A stretch of 64,000 bases of DNA from CAXBES01 sp963974915. GTDB taxonomy: Bacteria > Bacteroidota > Bacteroidia > Flavobacteriales > Flavobacteriaceae. Location of the stretch: NCBI GenBank assembly GCA_963974915.1, contig CAXBES010000013.1:1-64000 (forward strand), read 5' to 3'. Made by a program: the position numbers and the translations under genes. Under the pieces are notes generated by a model that was not told the origin of the DNA, made no database searches, and was given only the letters and a program-made list of their open reading frames with translations. Positions 1 through 9,112 of the stretch are shown piece after piece. Every line of letters begins with the position of its first letter. Positions within the stretch are counted from its first letter, which is position 1.

Positions 1-1411
1 AAACATAGGTCGTTGCTGCCGTTAGATTATATGCAAAGTCATTACCGTAAAAGCAGGTTAGCTCCGTACCACCACAATTATCAAAAATTGAAAATCCGTC
101 TAACCCACTTGCATCTGTCACTCTAATATTTCCATCAACGGGCATGGTAAATTCATACCATACATCCAGATAATCATTGGCAACATTTCCATCACAACTA
201 GCATTTAAACTCTCTGAAGCATTTCGCAGATCTACCGAATAGGATGACACGCCGCCCGTGGTTATGGTAATAGGAATTCTATCCGCACACTCATCGTTGG
301 CAATGGTTTCGAATGCCTGTATATCAAAACTCACAACATCTGCATATATACTTCTTCTGGCGACTCTTAACACATAGGTCGTTGCTGCCGTTAGATTATA
401 TCCAAAGTCATTACCGTAAAAGCAGGTTAACTCCGTACCACCACAACTATCAAAAATTGAAAATCCGTCTAAACCACTTACATCTGTCACTCTAATATTT
501 CCATCAACGGGCATGGTAAATTCATACCATACATCCAGGTAATCATTGGCAACATTTCCATCACAACTAGCATTTAAACTCTCTGAAGCTTTTCGCAAAT
601 CTACCGAATAGGATGAAACGCCGCCCGTGGTTACGGTAATAGGAATTCTATCCGCACACTCATCGTTGGCAATGGTTTCGAATGCTTGAATATCAAAACT
701 CACAACATCTGCATATAAGCTTCGCCTGGCGACTCTTAACACATAGGTCGTTGCTGCCGTTAGATTATATGCAAAGTCATTACCGTAAAAGCAAGTTAGC
801 TCCGTACCACCACAACTATCAAAAATTGAAAATCCGTCTAGACCACTTACATCTGTCACTCTAATATTTCCATCAACAGGCATGGTAAATTCATACCATA
901 CATCCAGGTAATCATTGGCAACATTTCCATCACAACTAGCATCTATACTCTCGGTAGCATTTCGTAAATCTACCGAATAGGATGAAACGCCGGCCGTTGT
1001 CACGGTAATAGGAATTCTATCCGCACATTCATCGTTGGCAATGGTTTCGAATGCCTGTATATCAAAACTCACAACATCTGCATATATACTTCTTCTGGCG
1101 ACTCTTAACACATAGGTCGTTGCTGCCGTTAGATTATATGCAAAGTCATTACCGTAAAAGCAAGTTAGCTCCGTACCACCACAACTATCAAAAATTGAAA
1201 ATCCGTCTAGACCACTTACATCTGTCACTCTAATATTTCCATCAACGGGCATGGTAAATTCGTACCAGACATCTAGGTAATCATTGGCAGCATTTCCATC
1301 GCAACTCGCGTCTATACTCTCTGTAGCATTGGTTAGATCAACAGAATAGCTTGTGGTTGTTGCAGTTAAAACGGAGATCGTAGTTCGATTGGCACAATCG
1401 TCATTAACAGG
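1..1411 (-). repeat. 369-bp tandem direct repeats (123-codon units)
   Basis: The same sequence returns at exact 369-bp spacing: equivalent positions are 313, 682 and 1051. The units differ at only a few bases, so the similarity is at DNA level and not only protein level. The unit nearest the start codon (about 1260-1411) is clearly more diverged. The period is divisible by three, so changes in copy number keep the frame. Confidence 0.9.
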
Positions 1412-1471
1412 TTGAGAAAAAGCCAACACAGGCATTATCCCAAAAAATAAAAAGGATAGAAATTTTTTCAT
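1..1471 (-). CDS. Secreted tandem-repeat protein, 5' part only (runs off the window)
   Basis: The minus strand stays open from an ATG at 1471 to the left edge of the window, giving at least 490 codons and no stop. It begins with a signal peptide (MKKFLSFLFFG, ending LAFSQ), then repeats of 123 residues. Each repeat starts with NDDCA or NDECA and contains DASCDGN, YLDVWYEFTMP, a GLDGFSIFDSCGG stretch and TYVLRVA. The pattern resembles the beta-sandwich pre-peptidase-like (PPC-type) modules common in flavobacterial secreted proteins. Each unit has three conserved cysteines. Three complete units and part of a fourth are visible. The C-terminus, where a T9SS sorting domain would be expected, lies outside the window. 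The function is unknown; a surface or secreted adhesive or binding role is an inference. The short plus-strand frames in this region are shadows repeated with the units. Confidence 0.85.
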   Translation of the reverse strand, partial: MKKFLSFLFFGIMPVLAFSQPVNDDCANRTTISVLTATTTSYSVDLTNATESIDASCDGNAANDYLDVWYEFTMPVDGNIRVTDVSGLDGFSIFDSCGGTELTCFYGNDFAYNLTAATTYVLRVARRSIYADVVSFDIQAFETIANDECADRIPITVTTAGVSSYSVDLRNATESIDASCDGNVANDYLDVWYEFTMPVDGNIRVTDVSGLDGFSIFDSCGGTELTCFYGNDFAYNLTAATTYVLRVARRSLYADVVSFDIQAFETIANDECADRIPITVTTGGVSSYSVDLRKASESLNASCDGNVANDYLDVWYEFTMPVDGNIRVTDVSGLDGFSIFDSCGGTELTCFYGNDFGYNLTAATTYVLRVARRSIYADVVSFDIQAFETIANDECADRIPITITTGGVSSYSVDLRNASESLNASCDGNVANDYLDVWYEFTMPVDGNIRVTDASGLDGFSIFDNCGGTELTCFYGNDFAYNLTAATTYV

Positions 1472-1610
1472 AATAACATTTTAAACAAGTTTTCTTTGAA
1501 ATAAAACCAAACAGGGATGGCTAATCAAATCTAATATTTTACTGGTTTAAAGCTATCATTGAAATCTAAGAGGAGAAAAAACTATATGAAATCCGGTAGG
1601 ATTTACCATA

Positions 1611-1643
1611 CAAAAACCCTCCATGACTTTTAATCGTGGAGGG
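1611..1643 (-). terminator. Rho-independent terminator after the response regulator gene
   Basis: A 10-bp stem with one G-T pair (ccctccatga / tcgtggaggg, 1617-1643) has a 7-base loop. On the minus strand it is followed by TTTTTG. It lies about 120 bp downstream of the response regulator stop and probably ends the two-component operon. Confidence 0.7.
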
Positions 1644-1765
1644 CAGAAAACTTGGTTAGTTAGATTATTGCTGTGCAATACGTGTTGTATCTAACTGGCC
1701 GAAAGATAGTTATATAAATCTCAATTTAATATACGTGAAACTACGTATATAATGCGTAGCTCTAC

Positions 1766-2416
1766 TTATAATTCTGCGATTACATTCTTATTTGCAAGCA
1801 CCCAACTTATTAGGGCGTTTGCACCACCTTCTAAACCGAGTTTATGTATAATATTGCTTCTATGTTTCTCTACGGTTCGGATGGAAACAAAGAGGTTGTC
1901 GGCTATTTCTTGATTAGTGAGGCGTTTGGTGATTTGTTTTAAGATGGTGATTTCAGATGGAGTAAGGAGTTGTAGTTTTTTTAATTCTTCGGAAGCACTT
2001 ATCAATGTAACCGATTCAAACGAACTGCTAAAATATTCTGAGCCGGCTAACACAGCCGACATACATTTTTCGATTTCAGAAAATGGATCTTCCTTAAGTA
2101 AGTATCCCTGAATCTGAAGGGATTTCGCCTGTGCTATATACTCAGATTCCCTATGAAATGAGAGCACAATAAAACGTGTGGTACATCCCTTTTCTTTAGC
2201 CGTTTTAATTACTTCAAAACCTGTTAAAAAAGGCATATCTATATCTAACAGCGCAATATCCGGATTGTGAGTTAAGATCAGCTCTAATGCCTGCATTCCA
2301 TTTATTGCTTGACCTAAAACAGTGTATTTATTCTTAATAAGCTCATCGTATAACCCACGAAGGAGCATAGGATGATCATCTGCAATTATTACTGAAATGT
2401 CTTTATCACTAATCAT
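1766..2416 (-). CDS. LuxR/NarL-family response regulator
   Basis: This 216-residue protein has an N-terminal receiver domain: acidic pocket D13-D14, phospho-acceptor D58 in ALLDIDMP, and a conserved Lys in YLLKEDP. A C-terminal LuxR-type helix-turn-helix lies at about residues 150-195 (LTPSEITILKQI, then NQEIADNLF and TVEKHRSNI). It is the transcription factor of a two-component pair with the kinase encoded immediately upstream, whose reading frame it overlaps by 8 bp. This arrangement implies translational coupling and co-transcription. A terminator follows it. The target genes cannot be read from the sequence. Identification as a NarL-type regulator is firm. Confidence 0.95.
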   Translation of the reverse strand: MISDKDISVIIADDHPMLLRGLYDELIKNKYTVLGQAINGMQALELILTHNPDIALLDIDMPFLTGFEVIKTAKEKGCTTRFIVLSFHRESEYIAQAKSLQIQGYLLKEDPFSEIEKCMSAVLAGSEYFSSSFESVTLISASEELKKLQLLTPSEITILKQITKRLTNQEIADNLFVSIRTVEKHRSNIIHKLGLEGGANALISWVLANKNVIAEL

Positions 2417-4433
2417 AAGAAGTAGGGATAATTAATTGAATCGTGGTACCTTGATTAACTTTACTTCTAATATCCAATGTGGATCTAATAATTTTTGCTC
2501 TTTCCAGTAGGGTTTTCATTCCTAAACTGGCTCCTCGCTTTAAATTCTCTGTAAACTCAAAACCTTTTCCATTGTCTTTAATAGTAGCCGTGATAGTTTT
2601 CCCCTTTGTCTCAATTGTAACCGATGCTGCTTTTGCTTCAGAGTGTTTAACCATATTATTCAACACTTCCTGAAGTATTCTGTATAAGTGCAAAGAAGAT
2701 TCTTTCGACAATAAATTATCGATCTCAGCGATTTCATTCGTGAAGAAAATATTGGTGTTGGCATCTACTTCATTGATCATCGATTTTATAGCAGCTGTGA
2801 CTCCTAATTTTTCTAAAGTAGCCGGATGTAATCCACGGGAGATACTTCTAAGTTCGTCAAGTGTATTATCTGCAAGCGACCCCATCTCAAGATTCCCAAA
2901 TGTCTTCGTTTGTTTTGTAAGCAACATTAATTTTTGTCCAACACTATCATGAAGTTCACGTGCCACCCGGGTACGTTCTTCCTCTTGAGCTTTAATAAGG
3001 TTTTGAGAAAAATCCTCCTGCATCTTCTGTCTCTTTTTTGCGGCATTTCTGGAGCGAAAGAGAATTACAGAACCAAAAACAGTCAATAACCCAATCCCAC
3101 CAAATAATAACAATTGATTCTGAATTCTGGTCTTAGCATCCAGGAGCGCTATATCCATTTTTTGGGCTTCTATCTTAGCATCTCGCTTTTCGGTTTCGTA
3201 AAGGGTTTGGTAATATGAAAGTGCCTTTACCTTCTTAATATCATTGATAGAATCTTTAATTAAAGTATAATTTTTAAAATGCTCAAATGCTTTTTCTTTA
3301 TTTCCCGAAGCTTCGTAAACATCGGCTAGAAAACTCTCACTCTCTTGTATTTCCTCATAATGCGTACCTTCTTTCTTTATGTTTAGATGTTCTATTCCGT
3401 ATTTCAATGCCTTGCCGTACTCTTTTTTTGCAAAAGCCAAATGCTTGAGTGCGTCCAAATATGGTTCTTTATTTCTTCCTATTGTATTATTCTCATCTTT
3501 TTCCAGTTCATTCAGGTAATGAGTGGCTTGCTGGATACTATCCATATCTGAATAAGCCATAGAAATGCCCGCTAACATAAGTGCTTCATAAAAACCGGCA
3601 TTATGAGTCTTTTTACTGGCTTCGAACGACAATTTGAGGAATTCTACCCGATCCATTTTATTATTTTGCTTCCTGGCGTCACTGGAAGCATTGTAGTAGA
3701 AGGAAGTTAAATGCCCCTGGCTATCCAACTTTTTCGCGAGTTCGATCGCCTCGGCTCGTTCAGCTTCTGCTTCTTTAAAAAATGAATTCTGACCATACAG
3801 TACCGATAACGAATTTTTAGCGCCTAAAATATTAAAGCTATCCTTGGTCTCTTTAAAGATCCTGGCTGCTTCTTGTAAAACCTGAGATGCTTCAGAAAAA
3901 TTTCCCAGAAAGCTTAAAGTCCCGCCTTTATACAATTTTGCTAGTCCTTCAAGTTTCTTATTGTTTGCCTTTTTTGCATTTTCTTCGGCAAGATTATAAT
4001 ATGTAACCGATGGAATATGGTCTTCTAAGAAAAAGTAGCTGTCTCCACCTTCCAAATAATACTTAGCAAGAGCTTTATAGTTATTAACTTTAGCCACCTT
4101 AGGAAGGAACTCTTCAAAAATTCTATTTCCTTCCTTGGGGTTACCTTTTAAGTTATTTTGGTAATAAATTAAATTGGCCGTCTGCCATGCAGCAATATTC
4201 AATGAATCTAAAGATATGGCAATTTTAACGGTCTCTTTTACTATGGAATCATTTTCGAAAGAAGTATCGTAAGCAATTGTGTTCGAAAGGCTATCCATCC
4301 ATTTTAGCTTTTCGCCCCGGTCCGTTTGCTTAATCTTCTGATTTAGGCTTTCAATTAACTCCTCAACTTCCGAATCTTGCGCACAAATGGGCAATGCGAG
4401 AAGCATTAATAAATAAAGTAACTTTTGTTTCAC
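2409..4433 (-). CDS. Sensor histidine kinase with N-terminal TPRs (HisKA_3 type)
   Basis: The domain order is signal peptide, a long tetratricopeptide-repeat region, one membrane segment (about residues 440-458, LLLFGGIGLLTVFGSVILF), a HisKA_3 dimerisation domain with phospho-acceptor H495 in ARELHDSVGQ, and a HATPase domain with NMVKHSEA and DNGKGFEF. The TPR part should therefore be periplasmic and sense a protein or peptide. I chose the GTG at 4433, which gives the clean signal peptide MKQKLLYLLMLLALPICAQ. An alternative TTG at 4445 adds four residues. The gene ends inside the start of the response regulator gene, so the two form an operon. It diverges from radA with about 50 bp between the start codons. 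Confidence 0.9.
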   Translation of the reverse strand: MKQKLLYLLMLLALPICAQDSEVEELIESLNQKIKQTDRGEKLKWMDSLSNTIAYDTSFENDSIVKETVKIAISLDSLNIAAWQTANLIYYQNNLKGNPKEGNRIFEEFLPKVAKVNNYKALAKYYLEGGDSYFFLEDHIPSVTYYNLAEENAKKANNKKLEGLAKLYKGGTLSFLGNFSEASQVLQEAARIFKETKDSFNILGAKNSLSVLYGQNSFFKEAEAERAEAIELAKKLDSQGHLTSFYYNASSDARKQNNKMDRVEFLKLSFEASKKTHNAGFYEALMLAGISMAYSDMDSIQQATHYLNELEKDENNTIGRNKEPYLDALKHLAFAKKEYGKALKYGIEHLNIKKEGTHYEEIQESESFLADVYEASGNKEKAFEHFKNYTLIKDSINDIKKVKALSYYQTLYETEKRDAKIEAQKMDIALLDAKTRIQNQLLLFGGIGLLTVFGSVILFRSRNAAKKRQKMQEDFSQNLIKAQEEERTRVARELHDSVGQKLMLLTKQTKTFGNLEMGSLADNTLDELRSISRGLHPATLEKLGVTAAIKSMINEVDANTNIFFTNEIAEIDNLLSKESSLHLYRILQEVLNNMVKHSEAKAASVTIETKGKTITATIKDNGKGFEFTENLKRGASLGMKTLLERAKIIRSTLDIRSKVNQGTTIQLIIPTSYD

Positions 4434-4482
4434 ACGAAATACCAAATTGTTCTGTAAATATAGCTATTTTAGCAAGACAATT

Positions 4483-5844
4483 ATGGCTAAAATTAAAACT
4501 ACTTTCTTCTGTCAAAACTGTGGTGCACAATATGCTAAGTGGCAAGGACAGTGTACATCATGCAAAAAATGGAACACTATCGCCGAGGAAGTGATTCAGA
4601 AGGCCGAGAAATTAAGCTGGAAGGCTTCAGATACCGGCTCTAAGCGAGTATCAAAGCCTCAGCGAATTAATGAGATTTCAAGTACTTCCGAAGCAAGATT
4701 AAATACCAATAACAACGAACTAAATCGTGTGTTGGGCGGCGGACTAGTACCCGGTTCACTTACGCTTTTAGGGGGCGAACCCGGAATTGGAAAGAGTACT
4801 TTAATGTTACAAATTGCATTACAATTACCGTATAAAACCTTATATGTTTCGGGCGAAGAAAGTGCACAACAAATTAAAATGCGAGCAGAAAGAATTCATC
4901 CAAATTCTGATACCTGCTATATTCTTACTGAAACTAAAACACAGAATATTTTCAGGCAAATTTCGGAAATAGAACCCGATATTCTGGTTATAGATTCTAT
5001 ACAAACGCTTCATACAGACCATATTGAAAGTAGTGCCGGAAGCATCTCTCAAATTCGTGAGACAACCACAGAATTAATCAAATTTGCAAAAGAAACCGAT
5101 ACCCCGGTTATTCTAATAGGTCATATCACCAAAGATGGAAATATAGCCGGACCAAAAATTTTAGAACATATGGTAGATACGGTGCTTCAGTTTGAAGGTG
5201 ATCGCAATCATATCTATCGAATTCTTCGTGCCAATAAAAATCGTTTTGGAAGTACCAATGAACTCGGTATTTATGAGATGCAGGGAAGTGGATTACGAGA
5301 AGTTAGTCATCCGTCTGAAATATTGATCTCCAAGAATGATGAAGACCTCAGCGGAACGGCTATTTCTGCTACGCTCGAAGGTATGAGACCCTTAATGATC
5401 GAAATTCAAGCTCTGGTAAGTACCGCTGTGTATGGGACTCCCCAGCGTAGCGCAACGGGATACAACGCGAAACGCTTAAATATGATCCTTGCTGTTTTGG
5501 AAAAGCGCGCCGGATTTAAACTGGGTGCCAAGGATGTTTTTCTAAACGTAACCGGAGGAATCACGGTAGACGATCCGGCTATCGATCTCGCTGTGGTTGC
5601 AGCCGTATTATCTTCTAATATCGATATTGCCATAGACAAGACCATGTGTTTTGCCGCCGAAGTTGGTTTGGCCGGAGAGGTACGCCCCGTAACACGCGTT
5701 GACCAGCGTATTTTAGAAGCCGAGAAACTAGGTTTTACTGCCATTGTTATCTCAAAATATTGTAAACTTCCTAAGAACAACTATAGCATTGGAATTATAA
5801 AAGTTGCAAAAGTGCACGATGTGGTGCATCATCTTTTTGGGTAA
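4483..5844 (+). CDS. radA: DNA repair protein RadA
   Basis: RadA is a RecA-like ATPase and helicase that promotes branch migration during recombination. The 453-residue protein has the N-terminal zinc finger (C10, C13, C24, C27), a Walker A motif GEPGIGKST with K104, the RadA-specific KNRFG motif, and a C-terminal Lon-protease-like domain. I placed the start at the ATG at 4483 (MAKIKTTFFCQNCG), the usual RadA start. An in-frame ATG at 4447 would add 12 unconserved residues and run into the divergent promoter region. The last 14 codons (5800-5841) have a diverged copy at 8993-9034, beyond the next two genes; see the findings. Confidence 0.97.
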   Translation: MAKIKTTFFCQNCGAQYAKWQGQCTSCKKWNTIAEEVIQKAEKLSWKASDTGSKRVSKPQRINEISSTSEARLNTNNNELNRVLGGGLVPGSLTLLGGEPGIGKSTLMLQIALQLPYKTLYVSGEESAQQIKMRAERIHPNSDTCYILTETKTQNIFRQISEIEPDILVIDSIQTLHTDHIESSAGSISQIRETTTELIKFAKETDTPVILIGHITKDGNIAGPKILEHMVDTVLQFEGDRNHIYRILRANKNRFGSTNELGIYEMQGSGLREVSHPSEILISKNDEDLSGTAISATLEGMRPLMIEIQALVSTAVYGTPQRSATGYNAKRLNMILAVLEKRAGFKLGAKDVFLNVTGGITVDDPAIDLAVVAAVLSSNIDIAIDKTMCFAAEVGLAGEVRPVTRVDQRILEAEKLGFTAIVISKYCKLPKNNYSIGIIKVAKVHDVVHHLFG

Positions 5845-5850
5845 AATTAA

Positions 5851-5879
5851 TTGTTCTTAAAATAAGTTGCTTATCTTTA
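5851..5879 (+). promoter_or_regulatory. Probable promoter of the metalloprotease gene
   Basis: TTG (5851-5853), an 18-base spacer and TATCTTTA (5872-5879) match the Bacteroidota -33/-7 pattern except for the last base. The same TATCTTTA box with similar flanks recurs at 9084-9091 in front of the acyl-CoA dehydrogenase gene, behind the second radA tail. Confidence 0.45.
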
Positions 5880-5904
5880 ATACTCTTCTTAAAACTAAAC
5901 TATT

Positions 5905-7546
5905 ATGAAAGCAATTATTTCTCTGGGGAGGGGAATGACTAATATTCTGCTCTTTTATTGTTTATTTCTGGGAAACATACACCAAATGTCTGCCCAAGGT
6001 TATTTAGATATTTGCGCCTCTGAAGATTCTTCTTCAGGGTATATATACTTTGATAACGATCCTCAATATTTAAACAATCTGGAGCCCTTAGTTCTTAACA
6101 TCTATTTTTGGGGAATCAGGGACTCCTACGGTGTACCCAATTCTCAAGATCTTACTGAACAAAAGGCTTTGGAAGCTATTCAAAACTTAAATATTAACTT
6201 TAACCCTTACCAGATTTATTTTAAGTATAGAGGTTTTAGCAGTTTTGATAGCCCTGCTGACGTGGAATGGCTACAATTTAATTATGATTGTCCCCTTAAT
6301 GGCAAATGTGTCGATTATCCATTTGAAACAGACCCGTCCTCACCCAATTATTGTATAAATAGCCCCCAGATATATAATATTGACCCCGACGGTTTTGGGA
6401 GGTTAAGTCGGTGCCAGAGAGGTGCCCTTATAACCTACGGGCAGTCTATGGGTTATATAGAACCCAACGCCATAAATATTTATGTTCCGAGAGGAACTAC
6501 CGATTTTGGGGGATCTGGAGGAAATCCTATAATATTACCTACCTCTAACCTAGAAGGAAATACATGAAATGGGGCATTATTTTGGCTTACCCCATACTTT
6601 TAATGGTTGGAATTCTAGTAGCCCTAGCGGCTGTGAACATGTTACAAGGGATTCAAACAACCCTTGCGACCCAAATGCAAACCCCAACATCCCTTGTTAT
6701 AATGCTAATGCGAGAGGTGATTATATTACAGATACTGCCGCTATGCCAGAATTTAGACGAGAATACTGTACTCTAAATGGCTTGCCCGCTAGCCAATGTA
6801 ATAGTGGGCAACCTTTTTATTATGAATATTATGATATCACAAATTGCGAATATATTGGCACAACAGGGGGCAATACAAGAACAGATTGCCAGGGAACTTT
6901 TTATCAAATAGATGCACTCCAATCTCAAAACTATATGTCCTATGCTCCTGGATTATGTATGAGTAATTTCACCACAGAGCAGGTCTTTAAAATGAGAACT
7001 CGTATTACAAACTATATGCAAGACAGGCTTACAACACTTGCAGCACTTTACGAACCCTATGCAGGAGGCTATTACCTAGCCGGCCCCTATGATTCTAGGC
7101 TGCACACTCCTTTATTTCAACCCGGGTTTGATTATCGCTTTGTTGAATGCGACTGCGCCTGCCCGCAACCCATAGAATATAACAACCTCAATTTTACCTA
7201 CAATAGTGCAAATGCAATTAAAACGGTGGCTAAGAATGAAAATGATTTTAGCAAAATATGGCACCCCAACCATACAGCCATAGAAATTGATTTAGGAATA
7301 TTACCTAACCCTGTACAAACCACCCAACGATGTTACGACAATAATAATAAAGCCCCTAGTGGAGGGAGTATAACTCGATTTAATGATGGTGTATTTAATA
7401 CCAATGTAACTATTACCCCACAGGATTCTACTGGTATTAACAACCCTAATTTAATAAATAACCTTCAGCCCGGATTGTATAATATTAAAAAAGACTTTAT
7501 TGATGGAAACACCGAGGAAAATGTTGTGCTAAAGCAAAACAATTAA
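5905..7546 (+). pseudogene. M43 (pappalysin-type) secreted zinc metalloprotease, frameshifted
   Basis: Two consecutive frames encode one protease. The first (5905-6567) has a signal peptide ending MSAQG and stops at TGA 6565-6567. The second frame picks up at 6563 with HEMGHYFGLPH, a complete HExxHxxGxxH zinc motif. It continues to a Met-turn region (QNYMSYAPGLCMSNFT) and to 7546. Reading through needs a +1 shift near 6555-6563. Removing one A from the GGAAATACATG stretch restores LEG-I-HEMGH. The break therefore falls immediately before the catalytic helix, and neither half alone should be active. A cysteine-rich pattern and prolyl-rich C-terminal region follow the catalytic domain; no unambiguous T9SS domain was seen. 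It could be a genuine pseudogene or a sequencing error. The next gene begins 6 bp after its stop. Confidence 0.85.
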
Positions 7547-7552
7547 GACATT

Positions 7553-8941
7553 ATGAAAAATAGTTGTATCATATTTATATTGTTTATCAGTTTTGTTTGC
7601 AAAGCGCAACTCTTTAATACCGATCATTTAGTAGATGCCGATATTGGATTTATTGGTAATGGCAATTTAAGATCCGGAGATTTTAACGGTGATGGCGCCC
7701 CGGATTTAATGACTATAACCTCCCAAAAATTAGTTTGGTACGAAAATCTAGATGGTCAAGGTAACTTTGGCAATGCTATAGAGATAGATAACAGTATGGG
7801 GCAATCTTTTAATCAAACGGTGGTGGATTTGAATCAGGACGGCTGGGAGGATATTCTTATTAGTTATTTTGACCAAGACTTCATAGCCTATTACCGTAAT
7901 CTGGGTAACGGAACGTTTGCTGAATTTCAAACTTTAGCATCTAATATTAACAAAGTTGCGGGAATAGCGCCAGGGGATGTAGATCGAGATGGAGATCTGG
8001 ATTTAGTGTTTGGAGTATCAAATAACTCGGGGCTTTACTGGATAGAGCACCTAGACGGTAACGGCAGTTTTGGCCCGTTACAACCAATAAGCACTACTAT
8101 TTCCCAAGCAAGAAATCAAGTCCTAGAAGATATAGACGGAGATGGCGATTTGGACATTCTGTCGAATTCTGCCGGGCTAATTATCATGTCGTGGTTCGAA
8201 AATGTGGATGGACAGGGAGATTTTTCTATTCAGCATATTATAGATAACAGTGGAGAGTTTTATGAAAATTCCTTTCAACTGGTAGATCTGGATGGCGATG
8301 GGGATTTAGATAACCTTTCGGCAAAAGTGAATGAAGTCTTGTGGCGTGAAAATCTTGATGGTCTGGGAGATTATGGGCCAAAACAAGTAATTTTTTTCGA
8401 TACAAATACCATCCCGGGTCTAAAGAATGTTGTTGCCACCGACTTGGATAATGATTTAGATCTTGACATAACCTACGATACCGGTTTTGATTTTAGTGGT
8501 AAAGCATATCATATTAATACAAATGGTCTTGGCTCGTTTGGTACACCTAATTATATTCCTTCTCCCATTGGTACCGGCTCCTTTTTAAATCTGGCGGTAG
8601 ACATAGATAGTGACGGAGATATGGATTTGACATGTGGTAACTTTGATAACACAACCGATATTACATACCTCTATTGGTATGAAAACCTTACCATTTTAGG
8701 AATTGAAGATATAAATAGCCTCGGGATTAAAATATACCCCAACCCTGCAAAAGAAGTTTTACGTATCGAAAGTCCAATCCCTCTTAAAAAAGTGAGTATC
8801 TATTCTGTTTTAGGGAATACATTAAAAGAAGTAACCACTAATTTTCAAGAAATCGCTACTGCAAAATTGCCTACTGGACTACTACTGGTTGAAATAGAAA
8901 CCGAAAAAGGTACTGTTGTAGAAAAAATAATAAAACAGTAA
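7553..8941 (+). CDS. VCBS/FG-GAP-repeat secreted protein with T9SS sorting domain
   Basis: The 462-residue protein starts with a signal peptide (MKNSCIIFILFISFVCKAQ). It contains about six repeats of roughly 55 residues carrying calcium-binding DxDGDGDxD motifs (DFNGDGAPDL, DVDRDGDLDLV, DIDGDGDLDIL, DLDGDGDLDNL), typical of FG-GAP/VCBS beta-propellers. WYENLDGQG recurs between them. The last 75 residues form a T9SS type A domain: IYPNPAKEVLRIES, then VLGNTLKEV, then VVEKIIKQ. It should be exported and attached to the surface or released. It lies 6 bp after the protease gene, so the two are probably co-transcribed. Its substrate or partner is unknown. Confidence 0.88.
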   Translation: MKNSCIIFILFISFVCKAQLFNTDHLVDADIGFIGNGNLRSGDFNGDGAPDLMTITSQKLVWYENLDGQGNFGNAIEIDNSMGQSFNQTVVDLNQDGWEDILISYFDQDFIAYYRNLGNGTFAEFQTLASNINKVAGIAPGDVDRDGDLDLVFGVSNNSGLYWIEHLDGNGSFGPLQPISTTISQARNQVLEDIDGDGDLDILSNSAGLIIMSWFENVDGQGDFSIQHIIDNSGEFYENSFQLVDLDGDGDLDNLSAKVNEVLWRENLDGLGDYGPKQVIFFDTNTIPGLKNVVATDLDNDLDLDITYDTGFDFSGKAYHINTNGLGSFGTPNYIPSPIGTGSFLNLAVDIDSDGDMDLTCGNFDNTTDITYLYWYENLTILGIEDINSLGIKIYPNPAKEVLRIESPIPLKKVSIYSVLGNTLKEVTTNFQEIATAKLPTGLLLVEIETEKGTVVEKIIKQ

Positions 8942-8992
8942 TTATAAATAGCAATAACGAACAATAATCCCCACTTAACCAATATTGCCAGA

Positions 8993-9037
8993 AAAGTTGC
9001 CAAAGTGCACGATGTGGTGCATCACTTGTTCGGTTAG
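8993..9037 (+). pseudogene. Remnant of a second radA 3' end (last 14 codons plus stop)
   Basis: Codons at 8993-9034 read KVAKVHDVVHHLFG followed by TAG, the same peptide that ends the intact radA at 5800-5844. By eye 38 of 45 bases match, and every difference within the 14 codons is synonymous. Nothing upstream of it is recognisable as radA. The fragment has no start codon of its own. It marks the right edge of the segment carrying the metalloprotease and VCBS genes. Confidence 0.85.
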
Positions 9038-9055
9038 TACTACAATTAACAATTC

Positions 9056-9091
9056 TTTGGGCATAAAAGCACTTCGTAGCATTTATCTTTA
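9056..9091 (+). promoter_or_regulatory. Possible promoter of the acyl-CoA dehydrogenase gene
   Basis: TTTG at 9056-9059 and TATCTTTA at 9084-9091 lie 22 bp before the ATG. The spacer (24) is longer than usual, so the -33 assignment is weak. The -7 box and the bases up to the ATG resemble the stretch in front of the metalloprotease gene at 5870-5907. Confidence 0.4.
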
Positions 9092-9112
9092 GAACTCACT
9101 AAACTTGCTATT

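Noticed and set aside
313..1233. Three plus-strand frames of 60 codons at 369-bp spacing
   Set aside because: They recur only because the DNA repeats recur; the real gene is on the opposite strand.
1..1411. Possible CRISPR array or transposon repeats
   Set aside because: The 369-bp units are contiguous, in frame and inside one open reading frame, with no spacers; they are protein repeats.
4447..4482. Longer radA starting at ATG 4447
   Set aside because: The extra 12 residues are not typical of RadA, and the zinc-finger start MAKIKTTFFCQNCG at 4483 is.
6540..6600. Programmed ribosomal frameshift in the metalloprotease
   Set aside because: No slippery heptamer, rare-codon pause or downstream pseudoknot is evident; a mutation or sequencing error is simpler.
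8940..9040. tRNA or integrase attachment site next to the duplicated radA tail
   Set aside because: No tRNA-like fold and no recombinase gene occur in or beside the segment.
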